Shown here: one piece after another, positions 7,225 through 16,842 of the stretch
Position numbering within the stretch: the first letter of the stretch is position 1
Layout of the letters: each line of letters begins with the position of its first letter
Assembly: GCA_035546775.1 (NCBI GenBank)
Contig: DASZWD010000044.1
Location: 1-64,000 of the forward strand
Reading direction: 5' to 3'
Origin: Acidimicrobiales bacterium
GTDB lineage: Bacteria > Actinomycetota > Acidimicrobiia > Acidimicrobiales > JACCXE01
Length of the DNA: 64,000 nt
Notes under the pieces: model-generated
What the model was told of the DNA's origin: nothing
Database searches by the model: none
The model's input: the letters and a program-made list of their open reading frames with translations, nothing else
Translations under genes and position numbers: made by a program

Positions 7225-8426
7225 GCAGCGTCTTGGACAGCCTGCGCGAGGGCTTCTTCATGTTCTGGGAGACGCTGTGGGCGCTCGTGCTCGGCTTCGG
7301 CCTCTCCGGCATCGTGCAGGCGTTCGTCTCCAAGGACCAGATGCAGCGGGTGATGGGCGACCACCGCCCGCCGGCGGTGCTGCGGGCGTCGGGCTTCGGC
7401 ATGGTGTCGTCGTCGTGCTCGTACGCCGCCACCGCGATGGCGAAGTCGCTGTACCAGAAGGGCGCCGACTTTGTGACCGCGCTGGTCTTCATGTTCGCGT
7501 CGACCAACCTCGTCATCGAACTCGGCGTCGTGCTGCTGATCCTGCTTGGCTGGCAGTTCGCCGCCGCCGAGTTCATCGGGGGCGCGGTGATGATCGTGCT
7601 GTTCGTGCTGGTCGGATCGGTCGCGTTCCGCGGCGTCACGTCGGGCGGCGCCGCCCAGCCCGACGACGCGCCCTTCACCCGGGGGTCGTGGGGCGACGCC
7701 GCCAGCTACGCCATCGCCGATCTCACCATGCTGCGCAAGGAGTTGGTGATCGGTTACGGCGTCGCCGGCTTCCTCGCGGTGTTGGTGCCGATGCACGCGT
7801 GGAACGACGTGTTCCTCACCGGCCACGGGTTCTGGACGACGCTCGAGAACGTCATCGTCGGACCCTTCATCGCCTGCATCAGCTTCGTGTGCTCGGTGGG
7901 CAACGTGCCGATGGCCGCGGCGCTGTGGCACGGCGGCATCAGCTTCGGCGGCGTGGTCGCCTTCGTCTTCGCCGACCTCATCTCGCTGCCGCTCGTGCTC
8001 ATCTACCGGAAGTACTACGGGACGAAGCTGGCACTGCGGATCTTCGGCGTCTTCTATCTCGTGATGGCAACGGCTGGTCTGGTCGTGGAGGGCGTCTTCG
8101 CCGTCTTCGGCGCGGTGCCCACCGAGCGCCACACCGAGATCGTGCCGACGCACTTCCAGTGGAACTACACGACGTTTCTCAACATCGCGTTCCTGCTCGC
8201 CTTCGCCGGCATGTACTGGCTGTACCGCACGCGAGCGCGCGGCGAGGGCTTCGCCATCGATCCGGTCTGCGGCATGCAGGTGCAGACGGCCAACGCCCCG
8301 GCGCACGCGCGCCACGACGGCCGTGACTACTGGTTCTGCTCTGACCGGTGCCGCGAACGCTTCGCCGCGGGCCGAGACGAGCAGGGTCCAGTGCAGATCC
8401 GGCAGGGCCGAAAGCCTCTACTTTGA
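7221..8426 (+). CDS. Permease (DUF318/ArsP-like) with C-terminal YHS metal-binding domain
   Basis: A 401-residue inner-membrane protein with about eight to ten helices. Two conserved cysteine patches mark the DUF318 permease family: SSSCSYAATAMAKS and VCSVGNVPMAAALW. After the last helix (FLLAFAGMYWLY), residues 345-385 form a YHS domain (IDPVCGMQV, then YWFCSDRCRERF) that in other proteins binds copper or other soft metals. It is translationally coupled to csoR and followed by a cupredoxin, so metal export or handling is likely. Substrate assignment is inference. Confidence 0.85.
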   Translation: MSSVLDSLREGFFMFWETLWALVLGFGLSGIVQAFVSKDQMQRVMGDHRPPAVLRASGFGMVSSSCSYAATAMAKSLYQKGADFVTALVFMFASTNLVIELGVVLLILLGWQFAAAEFIGGAVMIVLFVLVGSVAFRGVTSGGAAQPDDAPFTRGSWGDAASYAIADLTMLRKELVIGYGVAGFLAVLVPMHAWNDVFLTGHGFWTTLENVIVGPFIACISFVCSVGNVPMAAALWHGGISFGGVVAFVFADLISLPLVLIYRKYYGTKLALRIFGVFYLVMATAGLVVEGVFAVFGAVPTERHTEIVPTHFQWNYTTFLNIAFLLAFAGMYWLYRTRARGEGFAIDPVCGMQVQTANAPAHARHDGRDYWFCSDRCRERFAAGRDEQGPVQIRQGRKPLL

Positions 8427-8453
8427 CGTGCGTCGAGCTCCAACGCTGGGGTC

Positions 8454-8900
8454 ATGGAAAAGACCCAGCGGGTGCGGGCTGCGGCGGCAGCGGCGGTGTG
8501 CGTGATCGCGGCGGCAAGCGCTGCGTGCGCCGGCGATTCCACCCCGCCGGCAGCCACCGGAACGCAGTTGCATGCGACGGAGAAGGAGTTTTCGATCTCC
8601 CTCGACACGCACACGGTGCACGCCGGTGACATCAAGGTCACCGTCACCAATCACGGTGCGCTCACCCACGAGTTCGTGGCGTTCGGGACGAAACTCGCCG
8701 ACGATCGGCTGCCGCTCAAGGACGGCGACGTCGACGAGAACGGCGCCGGCGTCACGCACTTCGATCCCGAGGCCGAGAACATCAGGCCCGGCGCGTCGAA
8801 GACGATCACGTTGCATCTGCCCGCCGGTCAGTACGTCTTGATCTGCAACATCCCTGGTCACTACAAGGCCGGCATGCACACCGAGCTGACCGTCAGCTAG
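8454..8900 (+). CDS. Exported cupredoxin (plastocyanin-like) lipoprotein
   Basis: A 148-residue protein. The N-terminus is a signal peptide ending in a lipobox-like SAACAG, so it is probably lipid-anchored outside the membrane. Residues 45-148 form a blue-copper fold. Type-1 copper ligands are the His in LTHEFVA and the Cys, His and Met spaced as C-x4-H-x4-M in CNIPGHYKAGM. It carries electrons or copper outside the cell. Its position after the CsoR-controlled permease supports a copper connection, though a separate short leader suggests its own promoter. Confidence 0.88.
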   Translation: MEKTQRVRAAAAAAVCVIAAASAACAGDSTPPAATGTQLHATEKEFSISLDTHTVHAGDIKVTVTNHGALTHEFVAFGTKLADDRLPLKDGDVDENGAGVTHFDPEAENIRPGASKTITLHLPAGQYVLICNIPGHYKAGMHTELTVS

Positions 8901-8911
8901 CACCTCCGCCC

Positions 8912-8917
8912 TACGAT
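8912..8917 (+). promoter_or_regulatory. Putative -10 element (TACGAT), leaderless
   Basis: TACGAT lies 5 nt before the GTG of the following hypothetical gene. Confidence 0.35.
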
Positions 8918-8922
8918 GCGGC

Positions 8923-9549
8923 GTGGCTGACTGGCAGACCATCAGCGCGCTGGCAACCGCGGGCGGCACGCTCGTGCTCGCCGTCGCCACCTTCGGCGCC
9001 ATCCGCTCGGCCAACCGTTCGGCGCGGGTGTCCGAGCGTGCCCTGCTCGCCGGCATGCGGCCGCTGCTCGTCCAGTCGCTCAACACCGACCCGGTGCAGA
9101 AGGCGCTGTGGAGCGATCGCCATGTGGCCAAGGTCGAGGGTGGGCGCGCCGTCGCCGAGCACGTCGACGACGTCATCTACCTCGTGATCAGCGTGCGCAA
9201 CGTCGGCGCCGGCATCGCGCTGCTCCACGCCTGGAACATCTGGCCCGACGTCTACCGCGGCGACCCGCTCGCACCCGAGGCGTTCCGACGGCTGGCCATC
9301 GACTCCTACGTCGGGTCGAACGCCGCGGGCATCTGGGAGTCGGCGCTGCGCGATCCGAGCGAAGAGGCGTTCATCGGTATGGCGCAGCGCATCCGCGAGC
9401 GTGAGCCGTTCACCGTCGATCTCCTCTACGGCGACCAGGAAGGTGGGCAGCGCACGATCACCCGCTTCATGGTGCTGCCCTACGGCGACGACGGCTGGTT
9501 CGCTCAGGCGCCGCGGCACTGGAACATCGACAACCCCGCGCCGCGGTAA
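8923..9549 (+). CDS. Hypothetical protein with N-terminal membrane helix
   Basis: A 208-residue protein that I do not recognise. Residues 8-28 form one hydrophobic helix (ISALATAGGTLVLAVATFG), followed by a basic segment and a soluble domain of mixed strands. VIYLVISVRNVGAGIALLHAW looks like an immunoglobulin-like strand pair, and DLLYGDQEGGQRTITRFMV another. The layout recalls actinobacterial single-pass proteins of unknown role. The GTG start has a TACGAT box at leaderless spacing. It is convergent with the lipase gene, with essentially no intergenic space. Confidence 0.7.
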   Translation: MADWQTISALATAGGTLVLAVATFGAIRSANRSARVSERALLAGMRPLLVQSLNTDPVQKALWSDRHVAKVEGGRAVAEHVDDVIYLVISVRNVGAGIALLHAWNIWPDVYRGDPLAPEAFRRLAIDSYVGSNAAGIWESALRDPSEEAFIGMAQRIREREPFTVDLLYGDQEGGQRTITRFMVLPYGDDGWFAQAPRHWNIDNPAPR

Positions 9550-10449
9550 TCAGGCGACGACGCGCTCGATCCACGCGAGCACCGCGGCCTGCACTTCGTC
9601 GCGGTTGATCTCGTTGAGCAGCTCGTGGCGCGCCTCGGGGTAGTAGAGCGCCGTCACGTCCTGCATGCCGTGGTCGCGGTAGCGCTGTTCGAGCAGGCGC
9701 ACCGTCGACGCGTTCTCCGACACCGGGTCCATTTCGCCGGTGATGAACAGCACCGGCAGGTCCTTGCGCAGCGACGCCTCGTTCTGCCACGCGTTGTGGA
9801 GGCACGCGAGCATGCCGCGGGCGAAGCCGAGCGACAGCGGCATGTCGTCGCCGCAGAACGGATCGGCGATGTACTTGTCGACTTCGTCGGGGTCACGGCT
9901 GAGCCAGTCAAAGTCGGTGCGCACGGGTGCGAACTGTTCGTTGAAGGTGGCGAAGGTCGGCGCGGGGGAGTCGGCGCCGGCGTCGGGAATGATCGCGTCG
10001 AGCAGCTCGAGCGTGCCCTTCACGTCGCCCATCGAGCCGGCTGACCCCGACAGCACGAGCCCGTCGATCTCGTCGCCGTACTTCTGGATGTAACCCTGGG
10101 CGATGAACGACCCCATCGAGTGGGCGAACAGCACCACCTTCACGCCGGGCACCGCGGCGCGGGCGAGCTGCACGAGCTCGTGTTGGTCGTCGAGGATCGC
10201 GTCCCAGTCACCGGGACCCGCGATGCCGATGCCGGTCGTCTTGGCGGTGTTGCCGTGGCCGCGGTGGTCCTGGGCGAACACGGCGTATCCGTGTTCGGCG
10301 AGGAAGGTGGCGAAGCGGTCGTAGCGTGCACCGTGCTCCGAGGCGCCGTGCGCGATCAACACGACGGCCTTCGGCTCGCCCGCAGGCATCCAGCGGTAGT
10401 ACGCGACGTCGACGCCGTGCGCGTCGGTGAAGAAGGCAGTGGCGGGCAT
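9550..10449 (-). CDS. Alpha/beta hydrolase, monoacylglycerol-lipase/lysophospholipase type
   Basis: A 299-residue serine hydrolase. The catalytic serine is in FAHSMGSF, the acid in GEMDPVSE and the histidine in EARHELLNE. The oxyanion HGASEHGARYD and the DHRGHGNT loop are typical of bacterial monoacylglycerol lipases. It is the last gene of a four-gene leftward operon, 9 nt after a PhyH gene, so it may release a fatty or ester substrate for the oxygenases. Confidence 0.9.
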   Translation of the reverse strand: MPATAFFTDAHGVDVAYYRWMPAGEPKAVVLIAHGASEHGARYDRFATFLAEHGYAVFAQDHRGHGNTAKTTGIGIAGPGDWDAILDDQHELVQLARAAVPGVKVVLFAHSMGSFIAQGYIQKYGDEIDGLVLSGSAGSMGDVKGTLELLDAIIPDAGADSPAPTFATFNEQFAPVRTDFDWLSRDPDEVDKYIADPFCGDDMPLSLGFARGMLACLHNAWQNEASLRKDLPVLFITGEMDPVSENASTVRLLEQRYRDHGMQDVTALYYPEARHELLNEINRDEVQAAVLAWIERVVA

Positions 10450-10458
10450 CGCTCGAAT

Positions 10459-11259
10459 CTAGCGACGGACGGGTTCGCTGATGTAGCGACGCGGGTGGCG
10501 GCCGTCGACGTAGCCGACGAAGGCGGGGAAGATGTTGTAGCCGAGCAGTTCCTGGAGCCGCTCGGGTAACTCGGCGACCGTCTCGCGGGGCACGGCGAGG
10601 ATGTGGTTCTCCTGGGCCCGCAGCCACGAGGCCACGTACTCGAGGATGACGCCGAGACGCGGCTTGCTCGTCGTGTTCGCCCCGCCCGAGTGCCAGGCGT
10701 TGCCGGGATAGAACATCACCGAGCCCGCCGGCATCTCGGCGTAGACGAACTTCTCCTTGCCCGTCGGGATGCGGTCGGTCCACTTGTGGCTCTTGGGGAT
10801 CAGGCGGGTGGCGCCGTTCTCGCGGGTGAAGTCGTCGAAGGCCCACATGGTGTTGACGACCACCGGCCGGAAGTCGTTCGGCAGCGGATACACCGACTGG
10901 TCCTTGTGCAGGCCCTGCGCCTTCTCGCCCGCGCCGATGAAGATGCCGACGGGCGCCGAGAGTTGGTAGTAGCCGAGGATCTCGTCGAGCACGCCGAGCA
11001 GCAACGGGTGGATCGCCCACTGGTCGAACAGGCGCGTCTTGGCGAACAGCGCGTAGATGCGTTGGGTGGCGAAGCCCTCGAAGTCGTTGCGACCCGTGGG
11101 CGTGTAGCCGAGGATGTCGAGCAGGTCGGCCTTCGTGTCCTTGACCTGTTTCTTGGTCAGCATGTGCTCGACGATGCAGTAGCCCTCGGCGCGCATCGCC
11201 TTGACCACGCCCTCGACCGTTGCCTCCTTGGCGCCGAAACGCGTCTGGACGGGGCTCAT
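10459..11259 (-). CDS. Phytanoyl-CoA dioxygenase (PhyH) family protein
   Basis: A 266-residue Fe(II)/2-oxoglutarate dioxygenase. The facial triad is H-x-D in GLHKDQSVYP and the distal His in GNAWHSGGANTT, with the arginine in KPRLGVILEY. NGATRLIPKSHKW matches the first PhyH in this window and marks the family. The ATG overlaps the stop of the upstream gene as ATGA. Substrate unknown; the neighbours suggest lipid or ester breakdown. Confidence 0.88.
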   Translation of the reverse strand: MSPVQTRFGAKEATVEGVVKAMRAEGYCIVEHMLTKKQVKDTKADLLDILGYTPTGRNDFEGFATQRIYALFAKTRLFDQWAIHPLLLGVLDEILGYYQLSAPVGIFIGAGEKAQGLHKDQSVYPLPNDFRPVVVNTMWAFDDFTRENGATRLIPKSHKWTDRIPTGKEKFVYAEMPAGSVMFYPGNAWHSGGANTTSKPRLGVILEYVASWLRAQENHILAVPRETVAELPERLQELLGYNIFPAFVGYVDGRHPRRYISEPVRR

Positions 11260-12265
11260 ACCGGCGTGGGCTCGGGGAACACGATGTATTCGTCGATGAT
11301 CATGAGCGCCAGCTCGGACTTGCTCGGGATCGGTCCGAGGATGCGCTCGCGGGCGCGCAGGTCGGCGATGAAGCGGTTGAGCACGACGTCGACGTTGAGG
11401 TCGTCGGTGTTGGACCGCCAGGCATCGCGCTGGGCCGCGTCTTCGAAGCAGTACGCCTTCCACGACACCGAGAAACGCAGTTCGTCCCAGCGGTAGCGCA
11501 CCACCTCGTTGCCGTCCTCGGCGACGACGACCCATTGCTTGTCACCGACGTAGGTGAGGTGCATGCCGGGCTTGAGCGGCGGCATGTCCTCGGAACTCGA
11601 CGCGATGCGGTCGACGCCGTGGAACACCGAGTCGGCGTCGAAGACCAGCGCGGTGTTGGCGTGGACCTGGTGGGCGACGGCGGGCGCGTCGGCGCCGTCG
11701 GGGTAGTAGGCGAACTCGCCGCCGTCGCAGTCGTGGAACCAGGCGACGCCGGTGGCGATCGGCATGTTCCAGGGCTCGAACATGCCGGAGTGGTGCATGG
11801 CAACGAGCAGCCACTGCGGCATGACCTTGCGGTTGGCGCCGCGGAACTCGGGCACGTCGGTGTGGGTGGCCAGTTCCTGGCCCGGCACCATCAGGTTGGC
11901 GAAGACGATGGCCGGTTCGATCAGCGGCCGGCCGTGCACCTGGCGCGCCGCGTCGACGAACGCGGCGTGGTTCAGGAACGGCTCGATGCCCTCGATCAGC
12001 ACCCGCTGGCCGTAGGCGTACTCCTCACGGAAGTAGTTGGTGCGCCGCGCCAGGGTCTTGAGGTCCTCGTGGCGGCCGAAGCGACCGCCCGTCTTGACGA
12101 AGTTGAGCACGCTGTCGTGGCGCTGGCCGATGCCGCGCCCGATGTCGGACTCCACGTGCTCCTGCGAGTACATCCCGTAGCGGCCGAAGCGCTCGCACAA
12201 TTCGACCATGGCGCCGGGCCCGTCCGGAAACAGCGGGTCGACGACGACGGCGGGGTAGTGGGCCA

Positions 12266-12266
<1 letters not shown>
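11256..12266 (-). CDS. Putative 2-oxoglutarate/Fe(II) oxygenase-like protein
   Basis: A 336-residue protein that I recognise only by motifs. ELATHTDVPEF offers an H-x-D pair and DSVFHGVDRI a distal histidine, spaced as in double-stranded beta-helix dioxygenases. The intervening GGEFAYYPDGADAP strand and the HANTALVFDADS strand fit that fold. It lies between a metallo-hydrolase (1-nt TAGTG overlap) and a PhyH gene (ATGA overlap), so it belongs to the same operon. A non-oxygenase cupin role remains possible. Confidence 0.6.
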
Positions 12267-13210
<944 letters not shown>

Positions 13211-13217
13211 CGCCGTG

Positions 13218-13233
13218 AATCTATGACTACCGT
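13218..13233. promoter_or_regulatory. Two divergent -10 elements in a 30-bp gap
   Basis: TAGATT on the minus strand (13218-13223) is 7 nt from the MBL ATG. TACCGT on the plus strand (13228-13233) is 7 nt from the SRPBCC ATG. Both fit leaderless spacing and are only 4 bp apart. Confidence 0.5.
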
Positions 13234-13240
13234 GCCGCCC

Positions 13241-13696
13241 ATGGACGAAGAGTCGATCGACATCAACGCTCCGCGCGCCAAGGTCTGGGACTTGGTGGCC
13301 GACTTCTCCAACATGGGACGGTGGAGCCCTGAGCTGCGCCGGATCGTGTGGCTCGGCGGCGCCAAGGGTCCGAGCGTGGGCGCCCGCTTCGTCGGTGTGA
13401 ACCGCCACGGCCCGGTGCCGTGGGCGACGTTCTCGAAGGTCTCGAAGTGCGACGACGAGTCGGCCATCGAATGGGAGGTGTCGACGTCGGGCACCCGCTG
13501 GGGTTACCGCTTCGAGGACGCGCCCGGCGGCGGCACCCGCGTCACCGAATACCGCGAGCCGTTCAGGGACACGAACGCGCTCGTCAAGGCGGTGCAGCGC
13601 AGCGGCCTCATCGGCCGCAACCGGGAAGACCTCCTGCGCGCCGGCATGCGCACCACGCTCGAGCGAGTGAAGGCCGCCGCCGAGGCTGCCGGTTAG
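13241..13696 (+). CDS. SRPBCC-fold (polyketide cyclase/START-like) protein
   Basis: A 151-residue single SRPBCC domain: IDINAPRAKVWDLVADFSNMG opens the fold, an SVGARFVGVN strand follows, and the long C-terminal helix ends in TTLERVKAAAEA. Such proteins bind hydrophobic ligands; no catalytic residues can be named. The ATG at 13241 is preferred over the in-frame ATG at 13223 because a TACCGT box lies 7 nt before it, matching other genes here. The stop overlaps the stop of the convergent unknown gene by 4 nt. Confidence 0.85.
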   Translation: MDEESIDINAPRAKVWDLVADFSNMGRWSPELRRIVWLGGAKGPSVGARFVGVNRHGPVPWATFSKVSKCDDESAIEWEVSTSGTRWGYRFEDAPGGGTRVTEYREPFRDTNALVKAVQRSGLIGRNREDLLRAGMRTTLERVKAAAEAAG

Positions 13697-14475
13697 GTCT
13701 CTTCGCGCGCTGCGGCGATGAAGCACTGGAGGAGGTAGTCCCAGGCCTCGGGCGTACACGCCGGTTTCGCGCCGTTCATCGCCACCTGCGGGTCGGCCAT
13801 CTCGCCGAGCATGAAGCGGGCGAACATGCCCGCGTCCATCCACGTGGCCACGGCGCCGTCCATGTGCAGGTTGCCGCCCGCCTGCACCACCCGCCACCGC
13901 TCGTCTTCCCACGACAACGGTCGGGCGTCGATGAGGGCGTCGATTTCGTCGACGCCGACCACCGTGCCGCCCGCCGACGGATGCCGGCGCGCCACGAGCT
14001 GCTGGAGCACGCGGTCGAACCAGTACGGCACGAGCTGCGCTTCGTTGCCCGGGTCCGTCGGCAAGTCGAGGGCGCGCCGCACGCAGTCGGCGACACGGCC
14101 CGGTGTCTGCTGGTCGCGCATCAACGTGCCCTCGGACTCGCCGGCGAAGCGCAGCACCGACGCCTCCTCGCCGTTGCGGCTGGCCACGAAGATGGCGCGG
14201 ACGCGCCGGCGCTGGCCCCGGCGCGGGCCGGCGTAGTGCGTGCCCCAGCCGGGGGCGATGACGCCGAACACCTCCCAGCCGAGCGGCGCGTCGAAGCCCA
14301 GCAGGGCGTCGAAGGGGTGCTCGCCGTCGAGCGACCGCACGGCGATCTCGCCGGTGTTGGTGACCCGCACGATCTGCGCCGACTCACCGGTGGGCAGCTC
14401 GTCGACCTCGCCGAGGTCGAGATCGATCATCTGCGCCAGCCGTTCGAGGCTGGCCGTCGACGTGTTGATTGACAT
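13693..14475 (-). CDS. Protein of unknown function
   Basis: A 260-residue protein I do not recognise. It has no signal peptide or membrane helix and looks soluble and acidic. Notable segments are QIVRVTNTGEIAVRSL, GWEVFGVIAPGWGTHYAGP, an arginine patch RRGQRRRVRAIFVASR, and a helical C-terminus (WMDAGMFARFMLGEMADP). The ATG is 5 nt downstream of a strong hairpin that buries the ribosome-binding site, suggesting translational control. It is downstream of the ABM, purT and alkD-like genes on the same strand. Confidence 0.7.
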   Translation of the reverse strand: MSINTSTASLERLAQMIDLDLGEVDELPTGESAQIVRVTNTGEIAVRSLDGEHPFDALLGFDAPLGWEVFGVIAPGWGTHYAGPRRGQRRRVRAIFVASRNGEEASVLRFAGESEGTLMRDQQTPGRVADCVRRALDLPTDPGNEAQLVPYWFDRVLQQLVARRHPSAGGTVVGVDEIDALIDARPLSWEDERWRVVQAGGNLHMDGAVATWMDAGMFARFMLGEMADPQVAMNGAKPACTPEAWDYLLQCFIAAAREET

Positions 14476-14480
14476 GGACA

Positions 14481-14515
14481 CACTTCTCCCCGTGATGGAA
14501 CACACGGGGGAAGTG
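14481..14515 (-). promoter_or_regulatory. Hairpin sequestering a ribosome-binding site
   Basis: Arms CACTTCTCCCCGTG (14481-14494) and CACGGGGGAAGTG (14503-14515) pair over 13 bp with one bulge around an 8-nt loop. In the leftward mRNA the 3' arm contains GGGGAGAAG, the only Shine-Dalgarno-like stretch before the unknown gene's ATG, so folding would hide it. It could alternatively be a T-less terminator or a protein-binding palindrome. Confidence 0.55.
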
Positions 14516-14572
14516 CGTGGGGGAAGGTCTACACGAGGGGTGTAACGCGTTCGCTGGCGCGATCGCGCCAGA

Positions 14573-14878
14573 TCACCGGGACCAGTTGCGGTCGCTCGTG
14601 ACGTCGGCCACGACGATGCGGTACTCGGCGTAGAACGCGTCGCGGCCCTCGCGCTGCGCGGCCCGGTGCTCGACGTCGCGCGCCCACGCCTGGTGCGACT
14701 CGGCCGAGTCGAACTGGATGATCGACACGCGCTCGCCGTCGGGCGCGGTGAACGACTTGAACTCGACGAACCCCGGCATCGCGCGCGCCCGCTGCAACAT
14801 CTCCTCGGCGCGCGCCTCGTAGCCGGCGTCGTAGGCGCCGTCGGCCAGCCGCGACCGGAACACCGTCAGCACCGCCAC
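14573..14878 (-). CDS. Antibiotic biosynthesis monooxygenase (ABM)-domain protein
   Basis: A 101-residue ferredoxin-like dimeric alpha/beta barrel protein. The central PGFVEFKSFTAPDGERVSI and SAESHQAWARDVEHRAAQREG segments match ABM/YgiN-type proteins, which act as cofactor-free oxygenases or haem-related enzymes. The start is GTG. Its first base overlaps the purT stop, so it is co-transcribed with purT. The particular reaction is unknown. Confidence 0.82.
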   Translation of the reverse strand: MAVLTVFRSRLADGAYDAGYEARAEEMLQRARAMPGFVEFKSFTAPDGERVSIIQFDSAESHQAWARDVEHRAAQREGRDAFYAEYRIVVADVTSDRNWSR

Positions 14879-16095
14879 TAGGAGAATTCCACCCGCACGT
14901 GCGCGGCGGCGGCGAGGGCGCGTGCCACGGCTTCGTCGGTCGAAGACCCGGCGGCGAGCGCGACGCCCAGCCGGCGTTTCTTGGGCGCGTCCGGCTTGCC
15001 GAAGATGCGCACTTGGGCCGTGGGCACGCGCAGCGCGTCGTCGAGCCCGTCATAGGTCGGCGCGCCCGAGCCACCCGCCAGCACGACGGCCGACGCCCCG
15101 GCGCCGCCGGGCGCCACGATCGCAACGTTGTCGTCGGTGATCGGCAGCCCGAGGATGGCGCGGGCGTGGAGCGCGAACTCCGACAGCGGCTGGCTGATCA
15201 TGGTCACCATGCCGGTGTCATGGGGGCGCGGCGACACCTCGCTGAACAGCACCTCGTCGCCGCGCACGAACAACTCGACGCCGAACACGCCCCAACCGCC
15301 CAGCGCTTCGGTCACCCTGGCCGCCACGTTCTGCGCGGCCGCCAGCGCCGCCGCCGACATCGCCTGGGGCTGCCAGCTCTCGCGGTAATCGCCGTCTTCC
15401 TGACGATGGCCGATCGGCGGGCAGAAGGTCACGCCGTCGACGTGGCGCACCGTCAGCAATGTGATCTCGTAGTCGAACTCGACGAAGCCCTCGACGATGA
15501 CCGGCTGCCCGGGCACGCGGGCGTTGGCCCGCGCGTAGTCCCACGCGGCGCGCGCCGAAGCCAGCGCAGTCACGGTCGACTGGCCCTTGCCCGACGACGA
15601 CATCACCGGCTTGACCACGCACGGCACGCCGATCTCGGCGATCGCGGCGTCGTATTCGTCCTCGCTCGACGCGAAGCGGTACGGCGAAGTGGGCAGGCCG
15701 AGTTCCTCGGCTGCCAGGCGCCGGATGCCTTCGCGGTTCATTGTCAGCCGCGTGGCGCGCGCCGTCGGCACGACGCGTTGGCCCTCGGCTTCGAGTCGCT
15801 CCAACTCGTCGGTGGCGATCGCCTCGACTTCCGGCACCACGAGGTGCGGCTGCTCCTCGGTGATGACCTTGCGGATGGCGGCGCCGTCGAGCATGTCGAC
15901 GACGTGGCACCGATGCGCCACCTGCATCGCGGGCGCGTCGGCGTAGCGGTCGACCGCGATCACTTCGACGCCGAGACGCTGCAGTTCGATCACCACTTCC
16001 TTGCCCAACTCGCCCGACCCGAGCAGCAGCACGCGGACGGCCTGCTTCGTCAGCGGCGTGCCGATAGGAGTAATGGGGACGAGCGGCGCGGTCAC
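14878..16095 (-). CDS. purT: Formate-dependent phosphoribosylglycinamide formyltransferase 2
   Basis: A 405-residue ATP-grasp ligase that makes formyl-GAR from GAR, formate and ATP in purine synthesis. The N-terminal Rossmann part has [20 protein letters not shown]. The ATP-grasp core shows [16 protein letters not shown] and [14 protein letters not shown]. The metal site is in [16 protein letters not shown]. Length and motif order match full-length PurT. The GTG start overlaps the stop of the upstream AlkD-like gene as GTGA. Confidence 0.95.
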   Translation of the reverse strand: MTAPLVPITPIGTPLTKQAVRVLLLGSGELGKEVVIELQRLGVEVIAVDRYADAPAMQVAHRCHVVDMLDGAAIRKVITEEQPHLVVPEVEAIATDELERLEAEGQRVVPTARATRLTMNREGIRRLAAEELGLPTSPYRFASSEDEYDAAIAEIGVPCVVKPVMSSSGKGQSTVTALASARAAWDYARANARVPGQPVIVEGFVEFDYEITLLTVRHVDGVTFCPPIGHRQEDGDYRESWQPQAMSAAALAAAQNVAARVTEALGGWGVFGVELFVRGDEVLFSEVSPRPHDTGMVTMISQPLSEFALHARAILGLPITDDNVAIVAPGGAGASAVVLAGGSGAPTYDGLDDALRVPTAQVRIFGKPDAPKKRRLGVALAAGSSTDEAVARALAAAAHVRVEFS

Positions 16096-16796
16096 TTCCG
16101 TAGTTTGCCGATGTTCTTCAGCGCTTCGCGCTTCGAGAGTCCCGACAACCGGTCGGCGTTCGCCGCGACGTAGCGCTCGACTTCGCCCGGGTTGAGCCAC
16201 GCATGGGAGCGCAGCGCCCAGCCGATGGCCTTGCGGATGAAGAACTCCTTGTCGGCCATGTTGGGTTCGATGCAGTCGTAGAGGAGGCCGAGGTCGACGT
16301 CGCCCTTGGCGGAGACCTGGCAGATGATCGACGCCCGCCGCTTCCACATGTCGGCATCCGTCGACCAGGCGCGCACGATCGGCTCGATCTCGTCGCGGTA
16401 GGCGACGAGCAGCGGCCCGATGCGGTGGATGGCGACCAGGTCGACGTAGTCCCACCACGCCCCGTCCACGACGAATTCTTCGTACATCGGCATGCAGCCG
16501 GAGGTCTGGAAACGCTGGTAGGGCTTGTGGCCGGTGAGCTCGAGCGCGGCGTAGCGCTCGTCGCGGTATTCCGCCTTGCGCCACAGCGCGAGGCAGGTGG
16601 CGCGCCACGTGTCGGCGTCGCCCATCACATGGGCCTTCGACACGTCCTTGGTGATGCGCCGCATGACGGGCACCGTGAGGCCGAGGAACGGCATCGAGGA
16701 TTTCATGTAGGCCTGTGCGCCCGCGGCGCGTGACGGGTCGGCTTCGGCCCGGAGCGCGGCCCGCAGCTCCTTGATCAGCGCCCGGTCCGCCGCCAC
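16092..16796 (-). CDS. DNA alkylation repair protein (AlkD/ALK family)
   Basis: A 234-residue all-alpha HEAT-like repeat protein. It shows the family signature [14 protein letters not shown] near the N-terminus, [15 protein letters not shown], then [13 protein letters not shown] and [12 protein letters not shown]. Members excise 3-methyladenine or 7-methylguanine without base flipping. The GTG start has TACGAT 8 nt upstream. It is first in an operon with purT and the ABM gene, and divergent from adnA. Confidence 0.9.
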   Translation of the reverse strand: MAADRALIKELRAALRAEADPSRAAGAQAYMKSSMPFLGLTVPVMRRITKDVSKAHVMGDADTWRATCLALWRKAEYRDERYAALELTGHKPYQRFQTSGCMPMYEEFVVDGAWWDYVDLVAIHRIGPLLVAYRDEIEPIVRAWSTDADMWKRRASIICQVSAKGDVDLGLLYDCIEPNMADKEFFIRKAIGWALRSHAWLNPGEVERYVAANADRLSGLSKREALKNIGKLRK

Positions 16797-16804
16797 CGCC
16801 GCCG

Positions 16805-16834
16805 ATCGTACGTGTCACACCCGCCGGGTACCTT
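16805..16834. promoter_or_regulatory. Divergent -10 elements between alkD-like gene and adnA
   Basis: Minus-strand TACGAT (16805-16810) lies 8 nt from the GTG of the AlkD-like gene. Plus-strand TACCTT (16829-16834) lies 8 nt from the adnA GTG. Both fit leaderless transcripts. Confidence 0.45.
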
Positions 16835-16842
16835 CACCTCTC

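Noticed and set aside
14481-14515. Hairpin as a classical intrinsic terminator of the ABM gene
   Set aside because: It lacks a U-tract and lies directly on the ribosome-binding site of the next gene, so translational control is the better reading.
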